Shown here: in pieces, positions 1-5,969 of the stretch | Layout: every line of letters starts with the position of its first letter | Position numbering within the stretch: the first letter of the stretch is position 1 | NCBI GenBank assembly: GCA_023260815.1 | Contig: JALQUE010000274.1 | Location: 1 to 12,432 of the forward strand | Source of the DNA: Roseovarius sp. | GTDB lineage: Bacteria; Pseudomonadota; Alphaproteobacteria; Rhodobacterales; Rhodobacteraceae | Length of the DNA stretch: 12,432 bases | Direction of reading: 5' to 3' | Translations under genes and position numbers: made by a program | The notes under the pieces: model-generated | What the model saw: only the letters and a program-made list of their open reading frames with translations | Told to the model about the DNA's origin: nothing | Database searches by the model: none

Positions 1-288
1 CGGCGTGCCCCGCTGCGTTGGCATCTCTGCGGTGTCGCTGATGTCTTTCAACCCCACAGGAATACCATGCAGTGGGCCTGTCGCCAGACCCGCCTTGCGA
101 ATTCGGTCGCATTCAGCCGCCTGTGCGAGGGCCATATCGCCATCCAGAAACGCCCAAGCCTTGATCGTGCTGTCTGTTGCTTCAATCTGCGTGAGACAGG
201 ATTTCACAAGTTCAACGGAACTCAGGCGCCCAGAGTCGATTGCGGCCAACGCATCGGATGCGGTCAGTTTGTAGCTGTCCTTGATCAT
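1..288 (-). CDS. Amidase signature family protein, N-terminal part (runs off left edge)
   Basis: This is the first 96 codons of a minus-strand gene that continues beyond position 1. The translation starts MIKDSYKLTASDALAAI and contains GPLHGIPVGLKDISDTAEMP at residues 71-90, the typical N-terminal block of amidase signature enzymes (GatA/AmiE-type hydrolases). Lys81 corresponds to the catalytic lysine of the Ser-cisSer-Lys triad. The glycine/serine-rich signature with the two catalytic serines lies further on and is outside the window. The ATG overlaps the TGA of the TRAP large permease (ATGA, 4-bp overlap) and has no clear Shine-Dalgarno sequence, so translation is probably coupled. Position as the last visible gene of the TRAP operon suggests it hydrolyses an imported amide, or a product of it, in the cytoplasm. 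The substrate cannot be told. GatA itself is less likely here because gatC and gatB are not adjacent on the visible side. Confidence 0.88.
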   Translation of the reverse strand, partial: MIKDSYKLTASDALAAIDSGRLSSVELVKSCLTQIEATDSTIKAWAFLDGDMALAQAAECDRIRKAGLATGPLHGIPVGLKDISDTAEMPTQRGTP

Positions 289-1652
289 GGAATATACGGG
301 CCAAACAGATAATCAGGGAACCAAAGAGCAATTCCGGGGAAGATGTACATCAAGACCATCGTCAAGATGACGATCCCGAGATACGGCATGATCCCGCGGA
401 AGATCTCCATCAGCTCGATCTTGTTTTTAAGCACCCCTTTTAGATAGTAGGCCGACATGGCCATCGGTGGGGTCAGGAACGAGGTTTGCAGGTTCAACGC
501 GATCAGCATTGCAAAGAAGTACGGATTCACTCCGAACACTTCGAGAAGAGGCAGGAAGATCGGCACGAAAATGATGAGGATTTCGGACCATTCCAGGGGC
601 CAGCCAAGCAGGAAGATGATGATCTGGGCAAGGACCAGGAATTGCCACGGCTCCAGATCCATACCGCCAACCCAATGCGCGATAACGTCGTGTCCGCCAA
701 GGTAAGAGAAAACCGACGCGAACGTCCAAGAGCCGACGAACAGCCAGCACACCATCGCCGTGGACTTGGCCGTCAGGAACACGCTTTCCTTGAGCTTTGT
801 CCATGTCATCGACCGATAGAGTATCGCCAGCACAATGCCACCCAAGGCCCCCATCGCAGCCGCTTCGGCCGGGGTCGCCAAACCACCCAGGATTGATCCC
901 AGAACAAGGGCGATCAGAACCGTCAGCGGAACGAAGCTGACCAGAAGGTCCTTGTAGATCTCGCTTGGCGGCGGGGGGTCATCCATCGTGGGTTTGGGCG
1001 CCAGCGACGGATTGAGCCAGACACGGAAAATGACATAGACGATGTAGAGACCGGCCAACAGCAAGCCGGGGAACAGCGCCGCCGCATAAAGCCGCAAAGG
1101 CGAAAGGTCGGCAATCGCGGCATAGACGATCAGCATGATGGACGGCGGGATCAGGATGCCCAGTGTACCACCTGCGCAGATCACGCCGGATGCGAAGCTC
1201 TTGTTATAGTTTGCGTTCGCCATCGCCGGAAAGGCCAGGAGACCCATCAGCGTCACCACAGCACCCACAATCCCCGAAGCCGTCGAGAAAACAGCACAGG
1301 TCAAAAGGGCCGCGATAGCAAGACTGCCCGGCAGGTTGCGCGCCGCCATGTAGAGAGAGAAGAACAACTTGTCGATGATGTTGGCCCGCTCGACGACATA
1401 CCCCATGAACAAGAACAGGGGGATTGCGACAAGGATCGGGTTTTCCATGACCGAATAGGTGTTCTGGTTCAGGAGGTAGAAGATATTGTTGTTGAAAATA
1501 TCGCTGAACGTCTCGACCGACCCACTTTGGTGGTAGGCGTAGTATCCAAATGCAACACCCATAGCGAGCAGCGTGAAGGCAATCGGAAACCCTAGAAGAA
1601 CCAGGATAATAAACAGCCCAAGCATGACCAGGGCGACTTCGGGATTTGTCAT
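285..1652 (-). CDS. dctM: TRAP transporter large permease (DctM family)
   Basis: A 455-residue, very hydrophobic protein of the usual length for the large membrane subunit of a tripartite ATP-independent periplasmic (TRAP) transporter. In this family the subunit forms the sodium-coupled translocation pathway in the inner membrane. Visible family marks are the N-terminal helix with GFPIAFTLLAMGVAFGYY (about 21-38), the block GGTLGILIPPS (161-171) typical of the first transport repeat, and GLATPAEAAAMGALGG in the second half. The start has only a weak purine-rich stretch (AGAGAG) about 8 bases upstream. It lies 32 bp downstream of the small permease gene and overlaps the amidase gene by 4 bp, so the three are almost surely cotranscribed. 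Nothing in the subunit itself identifies the substrate. Confidence 0.97.
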   Translation of the reverse strand: MTNPEVALVMLGLFIILVLLGFPIAFTLLAMGVAFGYYAYHQSGSVETFSDIFNNNIFYLLNQNTYSVMENPILVAIPLFLFMGYVVERANIIDKLFFSLYMAARNLPGSLAIAALLTCAVFSTASGIVGAVVTLMGLLAFPAMANANYNKSFASGVICAGGTLGILIPPSIMLIVYAAIADLSPLRLYAAALFPGLLLAGLYIVYVIFRVWLNPSLAPKPTMDDPPPPSEIYKDLLVSFVPLTVLIALVLGSILGGLATPAEAAAMGALGGIVLAILYRSMTWTKLKESVFLTAKSTAMVCWLFVGSWTFASVFSYLGGHDVIAHWVGGMDLEPWQFLVLAQIIIFLLGWPLEWSEILIIFVPIFLPLLEVFGVNPYFFAMLIALNLQTSFLTPPMAMSAYYLKGVLKNKIELMEIFRGIMPYLGIVILTMVLMYIFPGIALWFPDYLFGPYIP

Positions 1653-1684
1653 CTTTTTTTCTCTCTAGAAGCGCTTGAGGCGGT

Positions 1685-2275
1685 TTATTTGTCAGACGGA
1701 CGGAAGGAGCTGATCACTTCCAGGTCGGCATCGGTCAGCAGGTCTTCGGTCTCTTTCACATCGACCAATCTCTCGGGCCAGACCCCGGTCCGCATCGCCA
1801 TCACGCAACGCACCACTTCTGCCAGACCTTGGATCGCGAGCAAACAACCCGCCAAGGGGATGAGAGATTTGAAGAAGTAAATCTGGATGCTGGCGGGGCT
1901 GTTGAAGCTCACCTCTTTATAGCGCCAGCTGTCGGACGCGATCTCGTATCCAAACCAGGCCAAGGCAAGGATGCCCGGAAAGAAGAACACGAAATACAAG
2001 AAGAAATCCAAGGCTGCCTGCACCTTGACCGGGAACAAGCGGTACACGACATCTGCGCGCACATGCGTGTCTTGAGCCAGCGCATAAGCACCACACATCA
2101 AGAACAGGGCGCCATACATCTGGATCATCATGTCGAAGGCCCAGACCGTCGGCGCGTTCAGCACGTAACGTACAAACACCTCGTACGAAACGGAAAGCGT
2201 AAGTATCAGAATGCACCATCCAAAGGCGCGACCTACCCAGAGGCTTAGCCCCTCAATGGCGTGAACGAATTTCAT
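1685..2275 (-). CDS. dctQ: TRAP transporter small permease (DctQ family)
   Basis: A 196-residue protein with four predicted membrane helices (roughly residues 12-36, 48-68, 88-112 and 132-156), the standard layout of the small TRAP membrane subunit that pairs with DctM. The HVRADV stretch at 71-76 after helix 2 is a typical DctQ feature. A hydrophilic C-terminal tail of about 35 residues faces the cytoplasm by analogy. The ATG start is supported by N-terminal similarity to the family, but the purine stretch GGGAG lies about 10-11 bases upstream, which is rather far. It follows the binding-protein gene after a 123-bp spacer holding a strong stem-loop and a tandem 13-bp repeat, and precedes the large permease by 32 bp. 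Confidence 0.95.
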   Translation of the reverse strand: MKFVHAIEGLSLWVGRAFGWCILILTLSVSYEVFVRYVLNAPTVWAFDMMIQMYGALFLMCGAYALAQDTHVRADVVYRLFPVKVQAALDFFLYFVFFFPGILALAWFGYEIASDSWRYKEVSFNSPASIQIYFFKSLIPLAGCLLAIQGLAEVVRCVMAMRTGVWPERLVDVKETEDLLTDADLEVISSFRPSDK

Positions 2276-2299
2276 GAGGCTGATGCTCCCTAGCGGACC

Positions 2300-2325
2300 G
2301 TTTGTCGTCTCTGTTTGTCATCTCT
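2300..2325. repeat. Tandem duplication of a 13-bp unit upstream of dctQ
   Basis: The plus strand reads GTTTGTCGTCTCT immediately followed by GTTTGTCATCTCT, differing at one base. The unit lies 25 bp upstream of the dctQ start, in the spacer between the binding-protein and small-permease genes. It may be a slippage duplication or a paired site; nothing shows a function. Confidence 0.75.
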
Positions 2326-2349
2326 GTGCAAGGCACCCAAGCACAGAAA

Positions 2350-2378
2350 TGTCCGAGCGTCATTCCGACACTCGGACA
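2350..2378 (-). terminator. Stem-loop between dctP and dctQ (attenuator or RNA-processing hairpin)
   Basis: Arms TGTCCGAG (2350-2357) and CTCGGACA (2371-2378) form a perfect 8-bp stem. Inside, after one mismatch, GTC and GAC add three pairs around a 5-base loop. In the transcript the hairpin lies about 20 bases after the dctP stop and is followed by only a short U run (UUUCUG). Hairpins at this place in binding-protein transporter operons are known to protect the 3' end of the binding-protein message or partly terminate, giving more binding protein than permease. That role is inferred here from position and structure. Confidence 0.7.
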
Positions 2379-2398
2379 CTTGATTTAGCGTAGTGCTA

Positions 2399-3493
2399 TC
2401 AACCGAAGTAGTGGTTGTAAGCCAGCTTATAGTCGGGCTGGTTGAGGTTCAGGTAGTTCATCACATCCTTGGCATAGGCCTTCTGCGATTCCATGACCTT
2501 GGCAAAGAACGGATCTTCTTCCGCGATACGGTTTGCGACCACATCCCATGCTTCCAGCTGAGCTGCCAGAACCGAGTCAGGTGTGCGATAGACATTCACA
2601 CCATCAGCTTCCTGCAGTTTGATCAGGTCATCCGAGTAGCGCTTGGTGTTGCCCCAGTAGAAACCGGAGTTTTCAGCCATCGACGCATTCCGGATGATTG
2701 CCTGGTGCTCGGCCGACAATGCATTGAACTTGTCTTTGTTGAACGTGACCTCAAAGCATTCCTGGCTCTGGTGGTAAGAAGCCAGGTGGTAATGCTTGGA
2801 CACGTCCTGCATGCCGAAATCGCGGTCCGACGTCGGGTTGTTGAATTCAGCAGCGTCGATCAGGCCAGACTTCATTGCCGGCTGGATTTCACCGCCGGGC
2901 AGCTGAACAACCGACATACCCATTTCCAGAAGGACGTCAGCAGCAAGGCCCACGGTGCGGTACTTGAGGCCGTTCATCTGGCTGGCGTCGGTGATTTCCT
3001 GCTGGAACCAACCCAGGGGCTGAGCAGGCATCGGCGAGTTGAAGAACGACACGATGTTCAGGCGCAGGTTATCCATCAGCTCATCGAACAGTTCCTGACC
3101 GCCGCCAGCGTGAACCCAGCCCAGCATTTCCTGGCTCGACCAACCAAAGCAGGGGCCGGTGCCGAACAGCGATGCCGACTTGGATTTACCGTACCAGTAG
3201 GCCGACACGTAGTGCGCCGCGTCCAGAACGCCGCGGTGAACAGCGTCTTGCATCTGGCTTGTCTTGACCACGGAGTCCACGGAAAGCACTTCGATGACCA
3301 ACGAACCGCCGGACATTTCATTGACGCGGTTCGCGAAGGACTGAGCGTTCTCCAAAAAGATACCACCGCCCCACGCTGCTTGCATTTTCAGCGTTGTGCC
3401 GTTGTTGGCTGCGATTGCAGGTGTTGCCAGAGCCGCGGCGCCAGCGACGGCAGTTCCGCGCAGAAACTTTCTGCGGTTGATAATATCTGTCAT
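2399..3493 (-). CDS. dctP: TRAP transporter substrate-binding protein, TakP-like, Tat-exported
   Basis: A 364-residue periplasmic solute receptor. I chose the ATG at 3493, not longer in-frame starts, because it is preceded by GGGAGG at good spacing and opens a twin-arginine signal peptide (RRKFLRG at 7-13, alanine-rich hydrophobic region, likely cleavage after AIA at about residue 28). The mature part resembles the TakP branch of DctP-type receptors: GWFQQEI (161-167), GLKYRTVG (175-182) with Arg179 at the place of the arginine that binds a ligand carboxylate, and PGGEIQPAMKSGLIDAAEF (199-217). TakP of Rhodobacter binds 2-oxo acids; the substrate here is probably an organic acid but is not determined. 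First gene of the TRAP-amidase operon, separated from the permease genes by a hairpin-bearing spacer. Tat export suggests folding before secretion. Confidence 0.95.
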   Translation of the reverse strand: MTDIINRRKFLRGTAVAGAAALATPAIAANNGTTLKMQAAWGGGIFLENAQSFANRVNEMSGGSLVIEVLSVDSVVKTSQMQDAVHRGVLDAAHYVSAYWYGKSKSASLFGTGPCFGWSSQEMLGWVHAGGGQELFDELMDNLRLNIVSFFNSPMPAQPLGWFQQEITDASQMNGLKYRTVGLAADVLLEMGMSVVQLPGGEIQPAMKSGLIDAAEFNNPTSDRDFGMQDVSKHYHLASYHQSQECFEVTFNKDKFNALSAEHQAIIRNASMAENSGFYWGNTKRYSDDLIKLQEADGVNVYRTPDSVLAAQLEAWDVVANRIAEEDPFFAKVMESQKAYAKDVMNYLNLNQPDYKLAYNHYFG

Positions 3494-3673
3494 GTTTCCT
3501 CCCAAGGAATAGTGTTCGCCGGATACCTTTGCAGGGCCCGACACTGTCTTACTTTTTGAGCCACGGGTAAGCGTCACACAAGGCCAAAGCTCCCAAACCG
3601 GCCTCCTGCGATATCTCCTCCCGAGATCATCGGTAGTTTTAGAAGAATTGCGCCGGCAAACAAGCGTTTCATG

Positions 3674-3699
3674 TCGCATAAAATGTGATCGCATAAAAT
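3674..3699. promoter_or_regulatory. Two direct repeats TCGCATAAAAT, candidate operator
   Basis: TCGCATAAAAT occurs at 3674-3684 and again at 3689-3699, a 15-bp period. The part between them, ATGTGATCGCAT (3683-3694), is a near palindrome matching at 10 of 12 positions. It lies about 180 bp upstream of the dctP start. A regulator binding site for the TRAP operon is a reasonable guess; no regulator is identified. Confidence 0.4.
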
Positions 3700-3788
3700 A
3701 AAACCGCGACACGCAAGACCAGCAGCGCCCCTGACCCGCCGATCATCAAGTTGCGCCCCATTCACATCGCTTTTGAATTTATCCATAT

Positions 3789-3807
3789 ATTATAAATCTT
3801 TGTACAA
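3789..3807 (-). promoter_or_regulatory. AT-rich promoter candidate with TTGTACAA palindrome
   Basis: On the minus strand a perfect TATAAT -10 hexamer (3789-3794) is preceded by the 8-bp palindrome TTGTACAA (3800-3807). No good -35 hexamer is found at 16-18 bp. The palindrome would sit in the promoter spacer, a usual place for a repressor site, and resembles half-sites of some GntR-type operators. The distance to dctP (about 290 bp) implies a long leader, so a nearer promoter is also possible. Confidence 0.3.
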
Positions 3808-3958
3808 GTTTTACGCAGAGGAAGGCACGGATCACCCGGCACTCTTTTCAAACCGGCGACAAGGAAGACTAGGCGACCGAACGCGTTCAAAATTTTTATG
3901 ACGACCGGCCCTGGCAGACAGCCCACCGCAGCCTCAAAGCGGAGGAAAGGCGCCGGTC

Positions 3959-3975
3959 CACCCGAAAAGCGGGTG
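3959..3975. repeat. Small perfect hairpin CACCCG/CGGGTG
   Basis: Six-bp arms around a 5-base loop (AAAAG on the plus strand). It is not followed by a T run on either strand, so it is not a convincing intrinsic terminator. It lies 220 bp beyond the 3' end of the tRNA gene. Confidence 0.45.
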
Positions 3976-4020
3976 CCATCTGCAACCTTTGCCGAGACCA
4001 AACCCTGTTCATCTGATGCA

Positions 4021-4077
4021 GGGCAATTGCGATCGGGGAAATGGCATATGCGCAGCGCCCTCCCCGAAATCGCGCCC
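4021..4077. repeat. Imperfect long inverted repeat in the gene-free region
   Basis: GCGAT plus CGGGGA (4029-4039) pair with TCCCCG and ATCGC (4061-4066 and 4069-4073) with a 2-base bulge. An outer GGGC (4021-4024) pairs with GCCC (4074-4077) across a 4-base bulge. About 15 pairs in all enclose a 21-base loop that itself contains the palindrome GCATATGC. It may be a structured RNA element downstream of the tRNA or a remnant of an extragenic repeat. Confidence 0.45.
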
Positions 4078-4182
4078 GCTTTCGAGAGCCCGTCGGTGAC
4101 ACTCGAAGCCATGCGAATCTGCCGAACGGGACATGACGCGGCCCAAGGCAGTCGCTGCTATGAGTTCACTTGATTGCACGGA

Positions 4183-4200
4183 CACTTACAGAGGTAAGTG
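4183..4200 (-). terminator. Hairpin abutting the tRNA-Thr 3' end
   Basis: CACTTAC (4183-4189) and GTAAGTG (4194-4200) form a perfect 7-bp stem with a 4-base loop. In the tRNA transcript the first arm begins inside the CCA end, giving CACTTAC-CUCU-GUAAGUG. There is no U run after it, so it is more likely a structure affecting 3' trailer processing than a strong terminator. Confidence 0.45.
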
Positions 4201-4274
4201 GTGCCCCCACACGGACTCGAACCGCGGACCTACTGATTACAAATCAGTTGCTCTACCAGCTGAGCTATAGGGGC
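4199..4274 (-). tRNA. tRNA-Thr, anticodon UGU
   Basis: The minus strand gives a complete 76-nt cloverleaf beginning GCCCCTATAGCTCAGCTGG. The acceptor stem GCCCCTA pairs with TGGGGGC, the D arm carries AGCTCAGCTGGTAGAGC, and the anticodon stem ACTGA/TCAGT encloses TTTGTAA with TGT at positions 34-36. The T arm carries TTCGAGT, and discriminator A and CCA are encoded. The anticodon reads ACA threonine codons. A promoter-like pair lies just upstream. Confidence 0.97.
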
Positions 4275-4284
4275 GTCGGGCGAT

Positions 4285-4313
4285 GAAATACGCAGATCGT
4301 GGAAATACTGCAA
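4285..4313 (-). promoter_or_regulatory. Sigma-70-type promoter of the tRNA-Thr gene
   Basis: On the minus strand TTGCAG (4308-4313) and TATTTC (4285-4290) are separated by exactly 17 bp. The -10 ends 10 bp before the tRNA 5' end, which would give a very short leader, as is usual for tRNA genes. Confidence 0.55.
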
Positions 4314-4362
4314 GTCATAATGCACGCTTTCGGCATCTGATTTGGCCAAAAGCGCTAAGCGG

Positions 4363-4390
4363 TTTAACTGTCCGTCGAAAGGCGTATATT
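4363..4390 (+). promoter_or_regulatory. Weak promoter candidate for the sulfotransferase-like gene
   Basis: TTTAAC (4363-4368) and TATATT (4385-4390) are 16 bp apart, ahead of the gene at 4423. A start of transcription near 4397 would leave a short leader before the ATG at 4423 and almost none before the ATG at 4402. Confidence 0.35.
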
Positions 4391-4422
4391 GCCGTCGTTA
4401 GATGGCTATATTCGGAACCAGT

Positions 4423-5298
4423 ATGCAGGTTGTTCTTCACGCGGGCGCTCATGTCACCGACGACGATCTTCTCGTGCGGTGTCTAAATGACAACAGGGAC
4501 CTGCTTGCACAGCATGGCGCGCTTGCGCCTCATCCGACCACCTACCGCAAACTTTTACGGGATATCCTGCAGGATATCCAACAAGGGGCGCGTCTTGCCG
4601 AAGCCCGTGAAAGCCTGTCGCGCGCCGTTGAGGTCGATTCGACCACAGACCGTCTGATCCTGTCGAATCCCGGCTTTTTCGGCACGCCCAAGATGGCCGC
4701 CTCCGCAGGCATCCTCTATTCCGCTGCCGAAGAACGCCTTGCTGCCCTGGACACCATCTTTGCCGGCGCCGAGCTTGAGCTGTGCATCGCCATCCGCAAC
4801 CCTGCAACTTTTCTGCCCGCAATTTTCCGTCAGACTCAGGTTGCCAGCTTTTCCGAACTGATGCGGGGCAAAAAACCCGAAACCGTGCGTTGGTCCGAGA
4901 TGATCGCCCGGGTGCGCGCGGCCTTTCCCGACATGCCGATCACCCTGTGGTGCAACGAAGACACCCCGCTGATCTGGGCTGAAATTGTCCGTGAGTTGGC
5001 AGGCCTTGACCCGACCACCGCCTTCGAAGGGGAATTCCTGCTGCTGTCCAACATCATGAGCGAGGCGGGAATGAAGCGGTTCCATACATATCTGGAATCG
5101 CATCCCGGCATGACCGAAGTGCAAAAACGCCGGGTCATCGCGGCATTTCTCGACAAATTCGCAGAAGAAGAGGCGATCGAGGAAGAACTGGACCTGCAGG
5201 GCTGGACAGACGACCTGGTAGACAGGCTGAGCGACCTATACGACGAGGATCTCTACGAGATTCAGCGCATTCCAGGCGTTCAGGTCATCACCCCCTGA
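4423..5298 (+). CDS. Sulfotransferase-like P-loop protein with degenerate P-loop
   Basis: A 291-residue soluble protein. The start MQVVLHAGAHVTDDD, followed by LNDNRDLLAQHGAL at 21-34, has the layout of sulfotransferase-fold proteins, where H-x-G-x-x-K-T-G-T-T forms the PAPS phosphate loop and N-R-x-x-L-x-x-x-G follows. Here the loop reads HAGAHVTDDD, so the lysine and threonines are lost. IAIRNPATFLPAIF (122-135) corresponds to the second PAPS-binding arginine/serine region; Arg125 is kept but the usual serine is not evident. The C-terminal third is acidic and helical (EEEAIEEELDLQG at 248-260). Transfer activity is therefore doubtful. I prefer the ATG at 4423 (GGA 6 bp upstream, family-like N-terminus) over the in-frame ATG at 4402. 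It converges on gapR with 37 bp between stops and stands alone as a transcription unit. The family assignment is by motif likeness only. Confidence 0.7.
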   Translation: MQVVLHAGAHVTDDDLLVRCLNDNRDLLAQHGALAPHPTTYRKLLRDILQDIQQGARLAEARESLSRAVEVDSTTDRLILSNPGFFGTPKMAASAGILYSAAEERLAALDTIFAGAELELCIAIRNPATFLPAIFRQTQVASFSELMRGKKPETVRWSEMIARVRAAFPDMPITLWCNEDTPLIWAEIVRELAGLDPTTAFEGEFLLLSNIMSEAGMKRFHTYLESHPGMTEVQKRRVIAAFLDKFAEEEAIEEELDLQGWTDDLVDRLSDLYDEDLYEIQRIPGVQVITP

Positions 5299-5316
5299 GC
5301 CCCTGCCACCTGACCC

Positions 5317-5329
5317 AACCGGGCCGGTT
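5317..5329. terminator. Short palindrome between convergent genes
   Basis: AACCGG and CCGGTT flank one G between the stops of the convergent sulfotransferase-like gene and gapR. The loop would have to open some pairs and there is no T run, so termination here is only a possibility. Confidence 0.25.
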
Positions 5330-5335
5330 CGGCGC

Positions 5336-5593
5336 TTACATCCCAAGCGCTTCCTTGTACATTTCCAGAACGGCCTCTTCCTCGGCAATGTCGTCCCGGT
5401 CGCGCTTGCGCAGCGCGATCACCTTGCGCATCACCTTGGTGTCATAACCGCGGGCCTTGGCCTCGGCCATGACCTCTTTTTGCTGGTCAGCAATGTCTTT
5501 CTTTTCGGCGTCCAGACGCTCGAAGCGTTCGATGAACTGGCGCAGTTCATCGGCGGTGACACGATAGCTCGACTGTGGGTTGCTGTCGTCCAT
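5336..5593 (-). CDS. gapR: GapR family DNA-binding protein (DUF2312)
   Basis: An 85-residue protein matching the DUF2312 family in length and pattern: VTADELRQFIERFERLDAE (12-30) followed by a coiled-coil stretch with KGY-like ARGYDTKVMRKVIALRKRD (47-65) and the acidic end EEEAVLEMYKEALG. Caulobacter GapR (89 residues) is an abundant nucleoid-associated protein that binds AT-rich or overtwisted DNA and helps gyrase and topoisomerase IV ahead of replication and transcription; the same role is expected here. The ATG at 5593 is chosen because GGAGG lies 5-6 bases upstream and the family N-terminus fits; an in-frame extension to 5719 would read through the promoter region and lacks family likeness. 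It is divergent from the small membrane protein gene at 5739, with a large palindrome between them. Confidence 0.93.
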   Translation of the reverse strand: MDDSNPQSSYRVTADELRQFIERFERLDAEKKDIADQQKEVMAEAKARGYDTKVMRKVIALRKRDRDDIAEEEAVLEMYKEALGM

Positions 5594-5652
5594 AGGATCC
5601 TCCGGTCTGGTTGGTCGTCCTCCTAACCCTGCCCGAGGGCCGCCGCAAGATA

Positions 5653-5677
5653 CAACTCGCGTCACGACGCGCAGTTG
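5653..5677. promoter_or_regulatory. 25-bp interrupted palindrome between gapR and the small membrane protein gene
   Basis: CAACT-CGCGTC (5653-5663) faces GACGCG-C-AGTTG (5666-5677): eleven pairs per arm with an AC centre and one bulged C. It overlaps a possible plus-strand -35 (TTGCAC at 5675-5680) and lies 60 bp upstream of both starts. A shared operator for the divergent pair is plausible. Confidence 0.45.
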
Positions 5678-5738
5678 CACTCGTACAGGGCTTGGGATAG
5701 GCGCTTGCTTGATCACCAATGACGTTCAGGGGGCCGCG

Positions 5739-5954
5739 ATGGAGATACTGATCTGGATAGGGGCGCTGATGTCCTGCGTCGGGCTTGCCGCGCTGATCTG
5801 GTGCATCGTGACTGTCTGGAAGGCGCGCCGCGCCGGGTTGTCGGACGATGCGCTGCGCGAGCGTGTCCGCAAGGTGGTGCCGATCAATGCCGGCGCTCTG
5901 ATGCTGTCGATCATGGGGCTGATGCTGATCGTGGTGGGTATCCTGCTGGGCTGA
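5739..5954 (+). CDS. Small two-helix membrane protein, function unknown
   Basis: A 71-residue protein with two hydrophobic helices (about 3-26 and 50-70) joined by a basic, polar loop (VWKARRAGLSDDALRERVRKV, about 26-46). By the positive-inside rule the loop lies in the cytoplasm and both ends face the periplasm. The ATG at 5739 has AGGGGG six bases upstream; a longer in-frame frame starting at 5580 would add a non-hydrophobic, arginine- and proline-rich lead and antisense sequence of gapR, so I reject it. It is divergent from gapR and converges on the large beta-oxidation-like gene with 15 bp between. I do not recognise a named family. Confidence 0.75.
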   Translation: MEILIWIGALMSCVGLAALIWCIVTVWKARRAGLSDDALRERVRKVVPINAGALMLSIMGLMLIVVGILLG

Positions 5955-5969
5955 TCGCAGATCGCCCCC

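Larger units (their letters stand above)
3494..4198. other. Gene-free region upstream of the TRAP operon
   Basis: This 705-bp stretch between dctP and the tRNA-Thr gene has no reading frame that looks like a real protein; the open frames of 70-116 codons here lack domains and good starts. It holds the dctP ribosome binding site, two 11-bp direct repeats (3674-3699), an AT-rich patch with TATAAT and the palindrome TTGTACAA (3789-3807), a small hairpin CACCCG/CGGGTG (3959-3975), a longer imperfect hairpin (4021-4077) and a hairpin touching the tRNA 3' end. A divergent regulator gene, common beside TRAP operons, is not present here. Confidence 0.6.

Noticed and set aside
2393..3559. 388-codon open frame on the plus strand
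   Set aside because: It lies antisense across the TRAP receptor gene, has no domain and no ribosome binding site, and is explained by the codon bias of the opposite strand.
3494..3712. N-terminal extension of the TRAP receptor to an upstream start
   Set aside because: It would bury the Tat signal peptide inside the protein; the ATG at 3493 has a good GGGAGG.
3762..4112. 116-codon minus-strand frame and overlapping 91-codon plus-strand frame in the gene-free region
   Set aside because: Neither has a ribosome binding site, a recognisable domain or a plausible start, and they overlap each other on opposite strands.
4199..4274. tRNA-Thr as an integration site of a genomic island
   Set aside because: No integrase gene and no second copy of the tRNA 3' end is visible in the window, so it stays only a possibility.
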